Below are positions 1-13,800 of a stretch of 64,000 nt of DNA, piece after piece. Position numbers and translations under genes: made by a program. Each line of letters starts with the position of its first letter. Position 1 is the stretch's first letter. The DNA lies in the NCBI GenBank assembly GCA_009746045.1, contig RPFO01000156.1:1669381-1733380 (forward strand), in the 5' to 3' direction. This stretch comes from Mesostigma viride (lineage: Eukaryota; Streptophyta; Mesostigmatophyceae; Mesostigmatales; Mesostigmataceae). The notes beneath the pieces were generated by a model. That model was given only the letters and a program-made list of their open reading frames with translations, was not told the origin of the DNA and ran no database searches.

Positions 1-322
1 TGGCAAGGTCCATCTATCTGAAAATGCCAAGTCAACTTTCTAGTTAATTAGTGGTTTCTAGACTGGTCAACGATGCCTTCATCTTGCCGCAAGTTTTAAA
101 AATTGGTGTTCTTCCTGTCACCTACCAAAACGATAAGACAAACTCCACGGGAACCGCTCAGCACCGCCACGGCAGTTACTTGCTTAAGGTTTGGGCCGTC
201 ACTCCTATGTCCACGATTTACAAGGTGCTTCTTGTTCTTTTCTATTTGTGTATTTCTTTTGGTGTTGGGTTCTTGCACGGGGTGGGGTGGGTGGTGGTGG
301 GCGGGGAATGGGGGAGCTGCAG

Positions 323-1835
323 AACGTCGCCATCACGCGCGCCCGGCACATGTGCATCGTGTTGGGGAACGTCAAGACGCTGCAGCGCGACGCCACGTGG
401 CGCTCCCTGATCGAGCATGCGAGGGAGAACGGCTTGCTGAGGAGTGCGGCCAGCGAGGCCGATATCAGCCTGTGGTGTCGGAGGTTTCTTGCCCAGCAGG
501 GTCAGATGCAGCAGCTGCTGCAACCCGACTCGCTTATCTATGCAACCTGCAATTGGAAGGTGAGCACAACTTAGTCTAGCGGTTCAGCCGTTTGTGAACT
601 TGAAAAAGATAAGTCCATCAGGCCAAATTAAAACAAAGGTAATTTTTTCCCCCCCTTTCCCATCTCCCCCTACAAAGTCTGGTAGATCATACCATATCAC
701 ACCCAGAACGTACACTTAGCTTCCTTTCGTAACGACAACACGTCAATCGCAGTAAGTAAATATATTTTTCTTTCTCTGGTTGCTTGAAGCGATATCGACA
801 AATCAGAGGATGCGCTTGCAAAGCAATTTCTAGTGGGAAACTTCTTGACCTCCGGCGGAAAACTTCCATGGCATATCAGTGCCTTTCTTGTCTACAAAAA
901 AATAGGCAGGTGGGGCTGTACCGTATGGAGAGCTTTGACTGCATGCCTATGTGGGTTGTTAAGCAACCACTTAACTGCAAGCACAGGCAGGTCATCAAAA
1001 CGGAAGGTAGAAGTACATTTTGATGCAAATGATAATCATCATTCATTGATTTTGGTGCTAGTAGTAGTTTATGCTACTAGTAGTACTATATTAGTGTGGC
1101 AAACTCAATCTGGCTGTGCCGACATTTTGTCACTTATACATGCCTTCGGCCTTCCTAATTTCATGAAGTCCAGAAATGCGCGGTTTCTGGTTCTTGCCCA
1201 TCTTCATGTTCCCATTCATGGACGCTGTCTTTATTTACTACTACAGTATTAGGTGCTGCTTTCTCATTTTTTGTGGTGTGTATGGCTGCTGAAGATTATG
1301 AGGGTGCAGGTGCCCTGGTGCACCTAGAGCAAGGGTAGCTTACATTCCCACCCTTGCAGGAAGTAGCCCAGAATATATTAAAAGCCATATGCCCCTTCTC
1401 AGGGATATGTGCTACATGTACTCCCAACGGAGTTATGTTTCTGATTAATTAATTAATTAATGGCTGCTGCGGGCCTGCGGCCGTCCCCCTTTTCGTTGCA
1501 CGATTCGAGGCGCAGTTTGTCCTCTCTGCCGAGTTCGTGACGCACGTCAAAGCCATGGAGCGCGGTCCACGCTTAGAGACGATGCAGCGGGTGTACAACC
1601 TGGCGGCCGGCCGGTGGCCCAGGCAAACGTTCCAGCCGACCCAGGTGGCACCCGCGTTCCAGGAAGCCATTCGTGTGGTCAAGTTTTCCACCTTCTGCAT
1701 GGTCTGGTCCATCGACCTGGACACGAGCGCAGCCACCCCTCAACAGAAGCTGCGCATCTGGGATATCGTGCACCACACGCGACTCACCGCGTGGCTGAAG
1801 AAGCTGCAGCAGCGGTACCGGCGCTTCTCGGACAG
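323..1835 (+). CDS. Exons with SEN1-like motif VI and the inter-helicase linker
   Basis: Exon 323-559 begins after a CTGCAG acceptor with NVAITRARHMCIVLGN, the helicase motif VI (arginine finger) of UPF1/SEN1 proteins, and continues as LQRDATWRSLIEHARENG. It ends in CNWK before GTGAGC. Exon 1516-1835 follows in phase (FVLSAEFVTHVK...), giving the NWK-FVLSAEF join expected from plant relatives. It contains a linker with KLRIWDIVHHTRLTAWLKKL and ends FSD before GTGGGC. The donor at 1836 was chosen because it alone gives the correct phase to the acceptor at 3646. The intron 560-1515 has no other recognisable exon. Confidence 0.75.
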
Positions 1836-4800
1836 GTGGGCCGATCTTGTTGGCTTCATGGCAACGCCCGCCAGTGTGTGCATGTAGCTGAGACTGGGAG
1901 TAAGTATGCTGCAGAATTGATGGCGAAAGATTGAGTGACACTGCGCTCGCCTTGCTAGTCTTGTATCATCGATTGGTGTGGTTGTATCCTTCTTACGCCT
2001 GAGCGTTTCAAGGCATGTTGTTGCTTTGTTGCCCAGGGGAGCTCCTCACAAAGTCCTTGGAGTAGTTCTCATCCTGGGTCCACTTGTCTAATGGTGTCTA
2101 GGAAGCAGCAAGTTCTTTTCTATCGGCAGGTCTGTGACATCACAAATTTGTATACCCCCTACTACTCAACAAATATGAACATTCAATCCTGGCTATTAAT
2201 TAAAAAAAAAAAAAAAAAATCTAATGCCTCTGTCCTAGTGTATATCGGACTGACTCTCACCCTTGCATGTTTTTAACTTATTGCCTGCACGGTTCCCTGC
2301 TTCTTTGTTACTACGTAGTATGATGTCATTACGTTGTTTTTACATAAGCTAGATATATATTCATTGAGAATGGTAGATTACGGAGGTGAGATGGGCAGGC
2401 AACATAAGGAAAAACCCGATAACTGGGAGAATAACCCCGAAGAAATTAATAGTAATCGGACACGGACATCCAAGCATCCCGCCAGCTGCACAAGGTACAA
2501 CTAACTATACATCACAATACTACACGCAGCAACAGAGCTGCCGGCCCACCATGTAGGCCTGGAAGGGATCTAGACCGCATGGGTCGCGACAAAGTCGGCC
2601 CGGGTGCGGCGGAATAACACATCAGCCACGGTGCGAGTGAGGGCGAGTGACAGGCGCTGCCGCCAATACGAGGACCACGTGCGGGCAGACCACGGGGCGG
2701 TCTGACCCTCGAGGTCGAGGCGGTCTTCACGGCGCTGGCAGCACTCGTGGAAAAACTCAGCTGTCTTGGGGCCCATGGCCCCGAACTCCTGAAGGACAAA
2801 GGGGATGACCCAGTGGGGCCCCACATTGCCGTAGGAGGCAAACTTGTCGCGCTCAGCCACAGCGGCAGCAGCGCCGGCATCCACAGCCGCCCGGAGGATG
2901 TGGCGACCGGAGAGCGGCCGAGCCACGGAGACATCGATGAGCAGGTGGCAACCCTGCCCGTCGTAGTCAAGCACGGTAATGTCGGGGCGGTGGTTGGGTG
3001 AGTAGAGGGCGGCCCCATCCGCGTCCTCGCACTTGATGGTGGAGTGGGGAAAGACCGACCGAACCATGGCACACACCACCCGGAGGAGAGCGGTATGGAG
3101 ATAGAGGAACCACTTCTGGTTCTGCTGGCCACCCATGCACGCGATGTAGTGCGTCCCAGTAGTAGCCAGAGCAAGCCCGCAGCGGCCGCAGGACGCACCC
3201 GCCGTGATGAGAGGTTGCGGGGCAAAGAGCTGGTGGCGGAGAGCGATGGCGTAAAGGGCCGGAACCAGCGTGAACAAAGGGCTCATGGGGAGGGCGCGCA
3301 GGAATGCGGACCCCACGCTCCCCTCAAGGGAAACGGAGTGAAGCCAAGCCTTCCCCTGATCGTTCAAGCTCGCATGCAGACCCATCCAGTCGGCACAGTG
3401 TAGTATACCCGCGTAGGTATATATGGTGGCGTGGCGTATATTTGAAGTAGTTACACTGTGTTGTAAGTGGCGAGCTGTTCCCGATCCACGCCAGCGGTGG
3501 TGAGATGTATTCTCCTTTAACTGCAACACATTAGTATGCCATGCAAGACTTTTGCCTCTCTAAGTGGTAGGTTACTCTCCAATGACATTCTTTTGTCATC
3601 CCTTCTTTTCCATCGTAACTGTGTGTATGTGGCCCGCGCCCGGCAGTTACGTGATGGCCTGCACACCGCAAGATCCCACCGGAAGGCCACTCACGGTACT
3701 CCCCAGGAAGTTCACCCCGGAGTACGTGCGCATGCTGCAAGCACCGCCTGCCACCGCGTTGGGCCGGGCGGACCAGCAGCAGGGGACGGCAGCCTTGGAG
3801 AAGAGTGACGTGGAGAACAGTCTGTCGCTGATGAAGTTCTACACGCCACTCCCAGCTGCTATGTCACGGCTACTCAGCTCCAGGCTTGAGGTTGGCGGAG
3901 CTGCGGTGGACATCGAGCTGCCGCTGGACATGTCGGACATGGAAGCATACATCGCGGCCTACCCGTACAGCTGCTTCATCCTGGGGCGAAGTGGTACGGG
4001 CAAGACCACGGTTCTTACCCAGAAGCTCCTGTTGCGGGACACCTGGAACTCCCTGCTCTTGGAGGGCGTTGATACAGGGAGGGCTAACCATTATCAGCCA
4101 GGCAGCAGGCAGGTCGAGGCAGAAGCCGGGCCCAGTAACAATCAGACCCGAGCCGCACATGAACCAGGTGAAGGCAGGTCGGCCCTGCGGCAGCTCGTGC
4201 TCACAGTGAGCCCAAAGCTCTGCGCCGCCATAAAGCGTCAGCTCAACAGGGCCCACGTGGCGGCCATCATGGACGAGCCGACAAGGATGGGTGAAACGTG
4301 GGCGGAGGAGGATCGGGACACGACGGAGGAGGAAGAGGAGATCATCATGCTGGATGAGGACGATGAAGAAAGGCTCATGGGGGATATCCCCAACGACCTG
4401 ACCGCCATCGAGGATGCGCAGTGCCCACTCGTGGTGACGTTCGGGAAACTCCTGGCCATCTTGGACGGATCCCTCCAGGTCCCATTCCACGCCTCTCGCG
4501 GGCGACTCGGCCACCACGAGGGCCAAGTGGCCGGGCTCCATGCGCTCCCGCGCATGATAGGGGGTGGCCTCGCTGGAAGGGTGCCAGGAAGATTCGATCG
4601 GGATACCAAGGGCGCAGAGGTCACATATGAGACATTCGCCTCGCAGTACTGGCCACGCTTCAACGAGCAGCTCACCAAACGGCACCAAGAGACGCAGGTT
4701 TGGACGGAAATCTGCACGCACATCAAGGGGAGCTGCGACGCTCTTCACGATGCCAAGGGCTGCCTCAGCCGTGACCGTTACGTCGCCCTCGCCAGCAGGA

Positions 4801-7800
4801 GGGTCTCTACCCTGGACGAGGCCCACAGGGAGGAGGTGTACAGCCTCTTTCTCAGTTACGAGGCCCTTCGGAAGCAGCGTGGCCAGTACGACCTCGCGGA
4901 TTACGTCTTCTATGTGTATACCCAGTACGCAAAAGGCAAGGCCGAGATTCCCCCTGCGAGCCTGATGCACTACGTCTATGTGGACGAGGTGCAGGACTTG
5001 TGCCCTGCCCAGATTGCGCTGCTGCGGTTTGTGAGCGCCAACGTGGAGACGGGGTTCGTGTTCGCGGGGGACACCGCGCAGACCATCGCCAAGGGGGTCG
5101 GCTTCCGCTTCGAGGACATCCGGTTGCTGTACTACACCGAGTTCTTGCATCCTGCGGGTGCTAGGAGCCACGGTGCCAAGAACCAAGGTGCTGACGAGCG
5201 GTGTCCCGACATGTTTCAGCTGGCGCAGGTGAGCGCACAGGGGCTGACAGCCTGGTCTGGGCTCGGTTCTACTACTATATGTTTAGTGGGAGCCAAAGTG
5301 GGACAGCATCTACTACTATATGTTTAGCCACTTCCGTTTGAATGCCTTCTGTTTGTGTAAGTCGCCACGTGTAGGAATAGCGACACTGCCTGGGCTTCTT
5401 GAGTTGTGCCATAATTAGTAGGTATTTTCGTGAATGCCTGCCTTATGAGGGGAAGTCTGGAATGCATCGCTGAAGGCATGTTACTGGCGTAGTGGCCAGA
5501 ATTTCTGCACACCGCATGACAAAGCCCAGCCTGTTGAGGAAGGGCTGCATGCATTGGGAAAACATAGCTTATTTAGTGGGTAGTAAAGCTCTGTCATGGC
5601 TAAGGAATCTTGACTTTTTTGTCCCCTGCAAATTGACATGCAGAACTTCCGCTCGCACCGAGGCGTGGTTTCGTTGGCTGTCTCCATCGTGGACCTATTG
5701 CTCCGGTACTTTCCAAACACCTTGGACCGGCTGGCGGTGAGTCGCCAAGCTCTAGTCTTTGTTATAACTTAACGTAATACATTATTATAGCCTATGATGT
5801 TGTTGCTATTATACTGGTTGCTATTCTATCCGGTTGAAATGAATGCCCCTAGTTTCATGACGCCTTTTTGGTGGTGGTATCCTGATGACGCCGTTATCTC
5901 CAGTTTGACTGCCATCAATGCATGGGAACAACACTAAGCTCGACTCGAAATGTTTGCCCGTAGCCTGGCATTGACTTTGCCTACAGCTCCTGCTTGCTCT
6001 TTCTGCTTGGCACAGCCTGAGTGTGCTGTCGTGGACGGGGAGGCCCCCGTGTACCTGGAGGCAGGACCTGGTCAAGAGGACTTCATCGCATCGACTTTCG
6101 GCAAAGCGAATCTGGCAGGGACCGTGTACGAGTTTGGCGCGGATCAGGCAAGCAGAAAACTCTTTACTTGTCAGCTCTATTTGATGTGAACTGGTAGTAC
6201 GTACGACGTGTTGGGTAGCTTTTCTATAGTGTGAACCAAGCCATTTGCCAGCTGTGTGGCAGGTTCTGAGGAGGTAGTCAAACTGGCGGTAGACTTGTTA
6301 GGCATGGCATCGCATCACATGGCATGAACTCGAAGATTGCTACCGGGCATAAAGACTCCATTGTGCATGACTGGAATTTAGTGGTAGTTAAGGGCTGCTT
6401 TTCTCTTTTGTCTGTGCTCGCCTATCGGACACTGCCTTGCATCTAATGCAAGGGAGGGTTCGGGGCTAGCACGCAGAAGTGCGAGCTGTGCCCAAAGGAA
6501 TCACATGCGACGCTTCTCCATCTAGCTGTAAGTCCAATCTGGGACATGTTGTTTCTCACCTCTCACCCCCCCTTTTCCTGGGTTCACCCTGTATTCTGTC
6601 GTATTTTTCACCCTGGCTCCCGGCCCTTTACATGTGCAAGGTGTGAACCGACATGTCATGCTACATGGACTTGTGGATCTTGAAACACGGCTCTTTTCCC
6701 AGGTCATCATCGTGCCGGACTCGGTGGCCAAGGCCCGCGTGAAGCAGCAAGTGGGCAGGGGAGCACTCGTGCTCACGGCGTTGGAGAGCAAAGGGCTTGA
6801 GTTCAAGGACGTGCTGGTGGGTTTGGGGTTTAAACTTTGGAGTTGTGAGTGTAGGGCAGGGGGCGGAGGCAGAGGGTGGAGGGCAGCGGGCGGAGGCAAT
6901 GGGCGGAGGCAGGGGGCGGAGGGCAGGGGGCGGAGGCTGAAGGTGAAGGGGGGAGGGGGGAGGGGGAGGGGGAGGGGGAGGGGAGGGGGAGGGGGGAGGG
7001 GGGGGGGAGGGGGAGGGGAGGGGGAGGGGGAGGGGGAGGGGGGAGGGGGAGGGGGAGGGGGAGGGGGAGGGGGAGGGGGGAGGGGGAGGGGGAGGGGGGA
7101 GGGGGGAGGGGGAGGGGGGAGGGGGGAGGGGAGGGGGAGGGGGGAGGGGGAGGGGGGAGGGGAGAGGGGGGAGGGGGAGGGGGAGGGGGAGGGGGGAGGG
7201 GGGGGAGGGCGAGGGGCGAGGGGAGGGGGGAGGGGGAGGGGGGAGGGGGGAGGGGGAGGGGGAGGGGAGGGGGGAGGGTGGAGGGCAGCGGGCGGAGGCA
7301 ATGGGCGGAGGCAGGGGGCGGAGGGCAGGGGGCGGAGGCTGAAGGTGAAGGGGAGGGGGAGGGGAGAGGGGGGAGGGGAGGGGGGAGGGGGGAGGGGGAG
7401 GGGAGGGGGAGGGGGGAGGGGGAGGGGGGAGGGGGAGGGGGAGGGGAGGGGGAGGGGGGGGGAGGGGGGAGGGGGGAGGGGGAGGGGGAGGGAGGGGGAG
7501 GGGGAGGGGGGAGGGAGGGGGGGGGGAGGGGGAGGGGGGAGGGGGAGGGGAGGGGGAGGGGGAGGGGGGAGGGGGAGGGGGAGGGGGAGGGGGGAGGGGG
7601 GAGGGGAGGGGCGAGGGGCGAGGGGGAGGGGGAGGGGGAGGGGGAGGGGGAGGGGAGGGGGGAGGGGGGAGGGGGAGGGGAGGGGGAGGGGGAGGGGGGA
7701 GGGGAGGGGAGGGGAGGGGGGAGGGGGGAGGGGAGGGGGAGGGGGAGGAGGGAGGGCGGAGGGCAGGGGGGGGGAGCGTGAGGGTGGAGGGTGGCTGGTG

Positions 7801-10800
7801 GAGTATCTGCTAAATTTGAAGCATGATCCTTCTAAACACAGTCTTTCTCATGATCAAGACATAGATTATACAAATGTAAGACATATATGGATGCCGTGCT
7901 GGTCATGGTGTTTTGGATGCTCCATATGGTTTTAATGTTTCATGATTGGTTCCTTGACTGCCCCCGACTAGATGAGGGAGTGTCAGTCATGCGCATACAA
8001 ATCATTCGCCTACTTTTGTGAGCCTTTAATGCTTTGGTGGATCACCCTCGTCTGTTGGCAAGCGTCTGTTCACAACTTTCTCGGGTGCGCCATGACCCCA
8101 CGTTCCAAGTGCTGCTTGCAAATGTCACGCAGGTTATGGACTTTTTCCACCAGTCCCCCCTGGGAGGCCAGTGGCGCGTGATCTACGACTACATGAAGGA
8201 GTGCGGCGAAGCGCTGGATGGTGGAGATAGCGTCCATGCCCCCAAGTTTGATGCCACGCGGCATGCTGCACTGTGCCCAGAATTGAAAAAAGTATGTGGT
8301 TAATCAAGATTTTGCAAGGCATATCACCCACTTTGATCCAACTCTACTAGTTCCTTCAACTATAGTTTCTTTTATGAAAATGCCAATTTCAATGTTGTGA
8401 TTGTGCAGAGAGACCCTCTATACTTGAGAACGTGCGCCGTTATCGTGTTGCTGCATTCGCCCCATCAGCCAAGGACGTTCCCAATCCCCCCCTGACTTTT
8501 CTTTCTGAGCCTTTTCGTTGGTATAAATGCAAGATATCTGATAACGTGTCTGTGTGCTTGCATACTTGTCACTCTGCTTTCGAAACTGATCATGCTACTA
8601 GCAAGTATGTGCCAGCGGCATGTCGTGGGCCTCTTTACACCCTTGGCTGCCAACACGTCCCCTGCAGGTATCCAAAAAATGTACAACTTTGCAATCCCTC
8701 TTGGGGCACTAGATAGACCTTAACCACCACATATGGGCCTATGTATGAGCAAAACTGCAGTCAGGAAAAATTGACATGTCATATTTGGCACAAAATGCCC
8801 TGAAAAGCACCTTCACGTCAATTTCGTCGGGGGGGGGGTAAGGTTTTTTGGTCCAAATACATTTCTCGAGGCATCCTGCACCAAGTATGAGTCAGACAAG
8901 CAAAAATATTCAGTTTTTAAAATTTTACCAAAAATGTGGTAATTTACCAAACCTACGGGTGTTTGGGGCAGGGTTTTCTGCTGCCTATCGATGGTATGCC
9001 TTCCAACCACCCCCTATTTTACCTCCTATTTGGCGTTAGTGGTTCCATCATGTCATTAAACGTCCTGGTCGCATCCGATGATCGTGGTTGTCAACTGTTT
9101 ATAGTGCAGGAATGGTTTATTAGGACTGTATATATGGTACCTGTATTAATATTTAGTAGTATTAGACACGTTAAATTTCTAGAATGGATTTAAGAAGACA
9201 CAAAATAGAAAATACACAGTGACGCAGGCAAGCCCGCCAAAGTATCTTTCGCTGCGCTACCCAAGGAAGAGATTGGGCCAGCCTGCATGGCCACAAAACA
9301 GTCAGCCCGGGTGTGCCAGAACCAGACCCCAGCCGCCACCCGGGTCAAGACCAGGGGAGTTTAAGCCGCTGCCGCCAGGGGATGGCCGCGTTTGGGCTGG
9401 CCGGGGGGCCTTTTGGCCGTCGAGAAGAGATCCAGGCGTTCTTATTATGCAATCAACATGTTGATGTGTTCATGCAGCGGCTGGTTCCTGTGTCGTATTG
9501 CACAGTTTAACCTCTTGGGTCCTTGACACACTACAACGTAGTATGCTGCGTAGTCTGCTACCTGCACCGGTACCCACGTTTTGTCACAGTTGGAGCTCAG
9601 CTGCCAGACAGCTGACCCGCACATCGTCCAGGTCGCAGCCAAGAAGCGAATAGTTTATTGGGGCATATTCTCGTTAGAAAAAGGGGCTCATGTTCGCACG
9701 CGGATCTGGTTGGATGCTCCTTGTCTACCTATTGCAGCTTTTGTAGGTTCTGACGCATCATCTCTTCCAACTCTTCCGCATGTATTTTGCCGGTGGCTAC
9801 GCGCAGCTATATGTGGTGAGCACCCGCGCGCGGCAGAAGCTGGCCTTTTACGACACGGATGCAACCAACCGCGCGCCGCTTCAAGCGCTGTGGGAGGGGC
9901 GGGGTTTGATCCGCATGAAGAGCATCAAGGAGCTGACGAGCTACATGGAGACCCAGCAGAACACAGCACAGGACTGGCTGCGCCAGGGCGAGCTGCTGTT
10001 CAGCGGCGGCAAGTACGAGGACGCGGTCTTATGCTTCCAACGCGCGGGCGACAAGGGGCGCGAGACGTGGGCGGATGCCGCGCTGATGCACCGCCAGGCG
10101 GACCTGCTGCCGGTGGACCCGGACGCCGATGATTCCGCGGGGACCAGGAAGGGCCGTGCTCCAAACAAGGAGGCCCGGGACCTGTACATGACAGCGCAGC
10201 AGGGCTACCTGGCAGCGGCGCGCCTGTTGCCCAAGCACGCGCCCAGGCTGTGGGACAAGGCGATTGCGTGCTGCAGCAAGGCGAGGGACGTTGGCCGCCT
10301 CGTCCACATCTGCCTAGAGGTCTGCGCTCCCCCCCGCCCGGTGCTTGCGGCCGAGCATCTGGAGAGCGCGGGCCAGCTGGAGAGGGCGTTCCAGCTGTAC
10401 GCAGGGGCAGCCCAGGCGCAGGCCGACGTGGCGCTGCTGTCCAGAGCACTCCGCTGCTGCGTCGGGTCGTGTCCAACTCCTCCGCGAGGCAAGGGGTCTA
10501 CAGCCGGCAGCAAAGGTGCTGTCAACCAAGAGCGGTACCGGGCACTGCTGCTTCGTGGGGCAGCGGAGGTGGAGCGATATGCCCTTTCGGAGGATGATGC
10601 TCTGGAGGCCGCCGACTCTGGCCTCTTTGCAGCATCAGCAGGGGAAGCGGTCCCTGAGACTTGGGACCGCGGATACCCCGGGGCCAGCCTCAAAGAGGGC
10701 CTTGAAACGGGCGTCCTTGTGAGCCCTCCGCGGATCCTGCTGCCACCCGCCACCGTGGAGACGTTCCTGCGTGTGAAAGCAGACTACGGGAAGCACTGCG

Positions 10801-13800
10801 CGCTCGTGTTCAAGTCGGACGCGGCGGCCACCCGCGCGGTGCTGCTCCGCTTCCTGTCCTGGTTCCGACCCACCCTCTCAAGCCAGCGGGAGTTCCTGCG
10901 CCGCTACCAGCTGCTGGACACGCTGGCGGAGCTCGAGGTGTGCGAAGGGCACCTGGAGGCGGCGGCGGCGCTGTGCGAGCGCAAAGGGCAACATGAACGG
11001 GCGTCCGAGCTGTACCGGCAGGCGGGGAACTGGGAGCAGGCGACCCGGGCGGAGGTGGGCAGCCTCCATGCGCAGGTCGTGTGGGGCGCGGGGTCGTATC
11101 TGAGGAACCCTGGGGCAAGTGGGGGCTCAGGTGTGGTCGACCCCCCGCGCCGTGACGGGCTCGACGGGGCGATATCGCAGCTGGTCAAGCTCAAGGACGA
11201 GGTGGCAGCGCGGGGCGGTACCAGTAGCAACCATGAAGGGAGCGGGGACCTGCTCACGTTGGAGATGGAGGCTCTGCTGGAGAGGGCGAGATGGGAGCGG
11301 GGCCGTGGGGAGGATGGAGGTTCGGAGAGGAGCCGAGAGGCCATGAGGGCGCTGTGGGATCATGCCAGCAGGGCTCAAAGCCACTATCCACTGGTAAGCC
11401 AAGCCTGGTGGTGACAGGAACCGTGAAGGTTATTTAAATGATGTCAGCTCAGCTGGGTATTATCTGCAGAGGTTGCTCACTGTGCAGCCGGACCAATGGT
11501 GGTTGTCCATGCGGTGTGGTGTGAGGATCTCAGTATAGACATTCCTGCGTTGTTCGTTTCGTTTTGTTTTTCGTAGTCTGTAGCCACCGTGTCCCCTGGC
11601 CTCCCCGTGCAGGGCTCCATTTCTGTGCCAGAATTCCTTGGGTTGGTAGTCAAGTAGGAGCTGTAAACAGTTTTATGGCTGGTTCACCAGGTTGAACTGG
11701 TGAAAAAATAGGCTTTCTTGCTGTTGACATCTTGGGTGATTCTTATAAAATGAATGGCGTGCGTGCTTGCACGGCTCTGTGTGTGTCCGCTATTGTGTCA
11801 CAGATGCTCCTTGGTCCCTGCATGCTGCACGATGCCGTGGTGGACTTCCAAGGCAAGGTATCTGGCGATCTGGCGGGCCGGCCAGCCAAGGATGTGTCCG
11901 TATTTGGATACGCTGGTGCTGCCACACGCAGCCTTTCAGTGTCGCCCTCTGAGAACGATGCCATGGCCGCCCAAGACAGGGCCACGCTGGCATTGACCAA
12001 GGTGTGGCATGGTTGGAGCCGGTTTGTGTGGGCGGTGGTGGGCGCGTTGGAACGCCAAAAGGCGCGTACTGGTTCGAAAGACGTCGATGCGGCTTTTTGT
12101 GCTGCGAATGAGCGCTTCTTGGAGGTGAGTACGTTGCTGCTGGTCCTTTTTAAAACCTCCCCCATAGTGCGCAAGAAGGCTTTTCCAGTCATTCGATGGG
12201 AATGCTGGCCTCGTTTTGTGGCGATCGAAGCACAGTTCCCCGTACCCATTTGTCCATTGTTGTTTCTGTGTCGTTGTGTCGCGCCTTTGCACCAGTTTCA
12301 ACTTTTTGCAGTTCAAGTATTACTTGACAGTTTATAGTTCTAGTGTTTGTTGGCTGTGCTGTGGGGGCCAGGCCGTAACCATGCGACAAGTGGGGGGAAT
12401 GGAACGCTCTCCTTACGACGAGTAGTCACCTGGGGAGCCTCAAGAGCATGAGTGATGAAGGGGGGATGCACATGGCATCAAGCTTCTGCTACCCCACCAA
12501 GGACATGCGTGGTGGCCAGTATATATTGCATGAATCCATGGTCAGACAGTCACCTGGGTACGCATGGTCCGCATGGTCCCCGCATGGTGCTGGGGCCCTG
12601 CGGGGATTCACGGGCACACGCACTCCCTGTAAACTGACAGGTGTCACTGCCCCATCGGGCTGTTTGCACGAGCATGCGCATGCTGCATGTGCGGTTGGCG
12701 GCACCAATTGGATGGTGCCTTGCGCGCAGGTCTGGCCGCACGCCGTGCACACGGACTTTTTCGTGGTACCCGGCCAGGATGTACCCTGGTTGAAACCAGA
12801 GGAGAAGCGGGAGCCGCTCCCCGATGATCCGCTGCACGCGCTGCTGCACCGGGAGGCGTTCTACCGGCAGGCGGCCGACTTCTGGAGGGGCGGGATCCTG
12901 TCGGCAACGCGGCACTGCCTGGAGGTCCTGCAGCCTTGCCTCTCTCTTGGAGGGCCATTCGCTGTCACGCCCATGAATGCGCAGTCCCACAGGCGGGACG
13001 GGTATCCCAGGGCGGCCAGCTCGCGGTACGAGGTGTTCTCCAGATCTGGGTTGAAGGACTTTGGGGCGGTGGCGCGCACGGCAGGCCGACTGCGCATGCT
13101 GCTGCTGTGCCACCAGCTGACGGGCTTCCTGCTCGATGTCCAACAGACGCGGTCCAGCATCGCTTTCACATCCGTCACAAGGGAGGTGCTCGGCGACCAG
13201 GCAGCACATTCGGCGGCGGGGGAAGCGGTCATGGAAGCAGTGTTGCTGCCACAGCTGGCGTGCCTGGAGCAGCAGGGGGCAGCATTAGGGCTGCTGCGTG
13301 CCAGTTGCCAGGGCCAGGGTGGCACATGTGCTGATCCGTCGGACCATAGTGACAAGCAGGATGAGCAGGATGGTTCGGACCACAAGAGGCCCATCTCAAG
13401 CAGTCTTTCCAAAATGTCCGACCAATCTGCTTCTGAATCGGACAGCCCCACGGATTACCTGGCCATCCTGCGAGGCATCGTGGACGAGCACCTGAAGCAT
13501 GGGCTCAACGGCATCCAATGCTCGAGGGACCCAACCCTCCCTGACATGTCGCGCCCAGTAAGCCTGGACGCCGTGGCCAGGGTGATGCTGCTCGCGCCTG
13601 GGAACCTGGACGGCCAGTGGCTGACATTGCACCTGGGCAAGGTCACCCAGGGTGAACCGTTTCGGGTGCCCAGGTCAGAGCTCGGCGAATCTGGGCCGGG
13701 GGGTCAGGAGTTGCTCGACTTGCGGTCGTACATGCTCGAGGCTGCCAAGCACGAGCTGTCGGCGAGGCGGGGCCTGAGAGACAGCCACGTGGGCTACGAG

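Noticed and set aside
6522-7935. Long Gly/Arg/Glu and Pro/Ser frames on both strands
   Set aside because: They are created by the GGGGGA repeat; a tract with no stop codons is open in any frame.
12550-13209. 219-codon minus-strand frame
   Set aside because: Overlaps the coding exon starting at 12730 and only mirrors its GC-rich codons.
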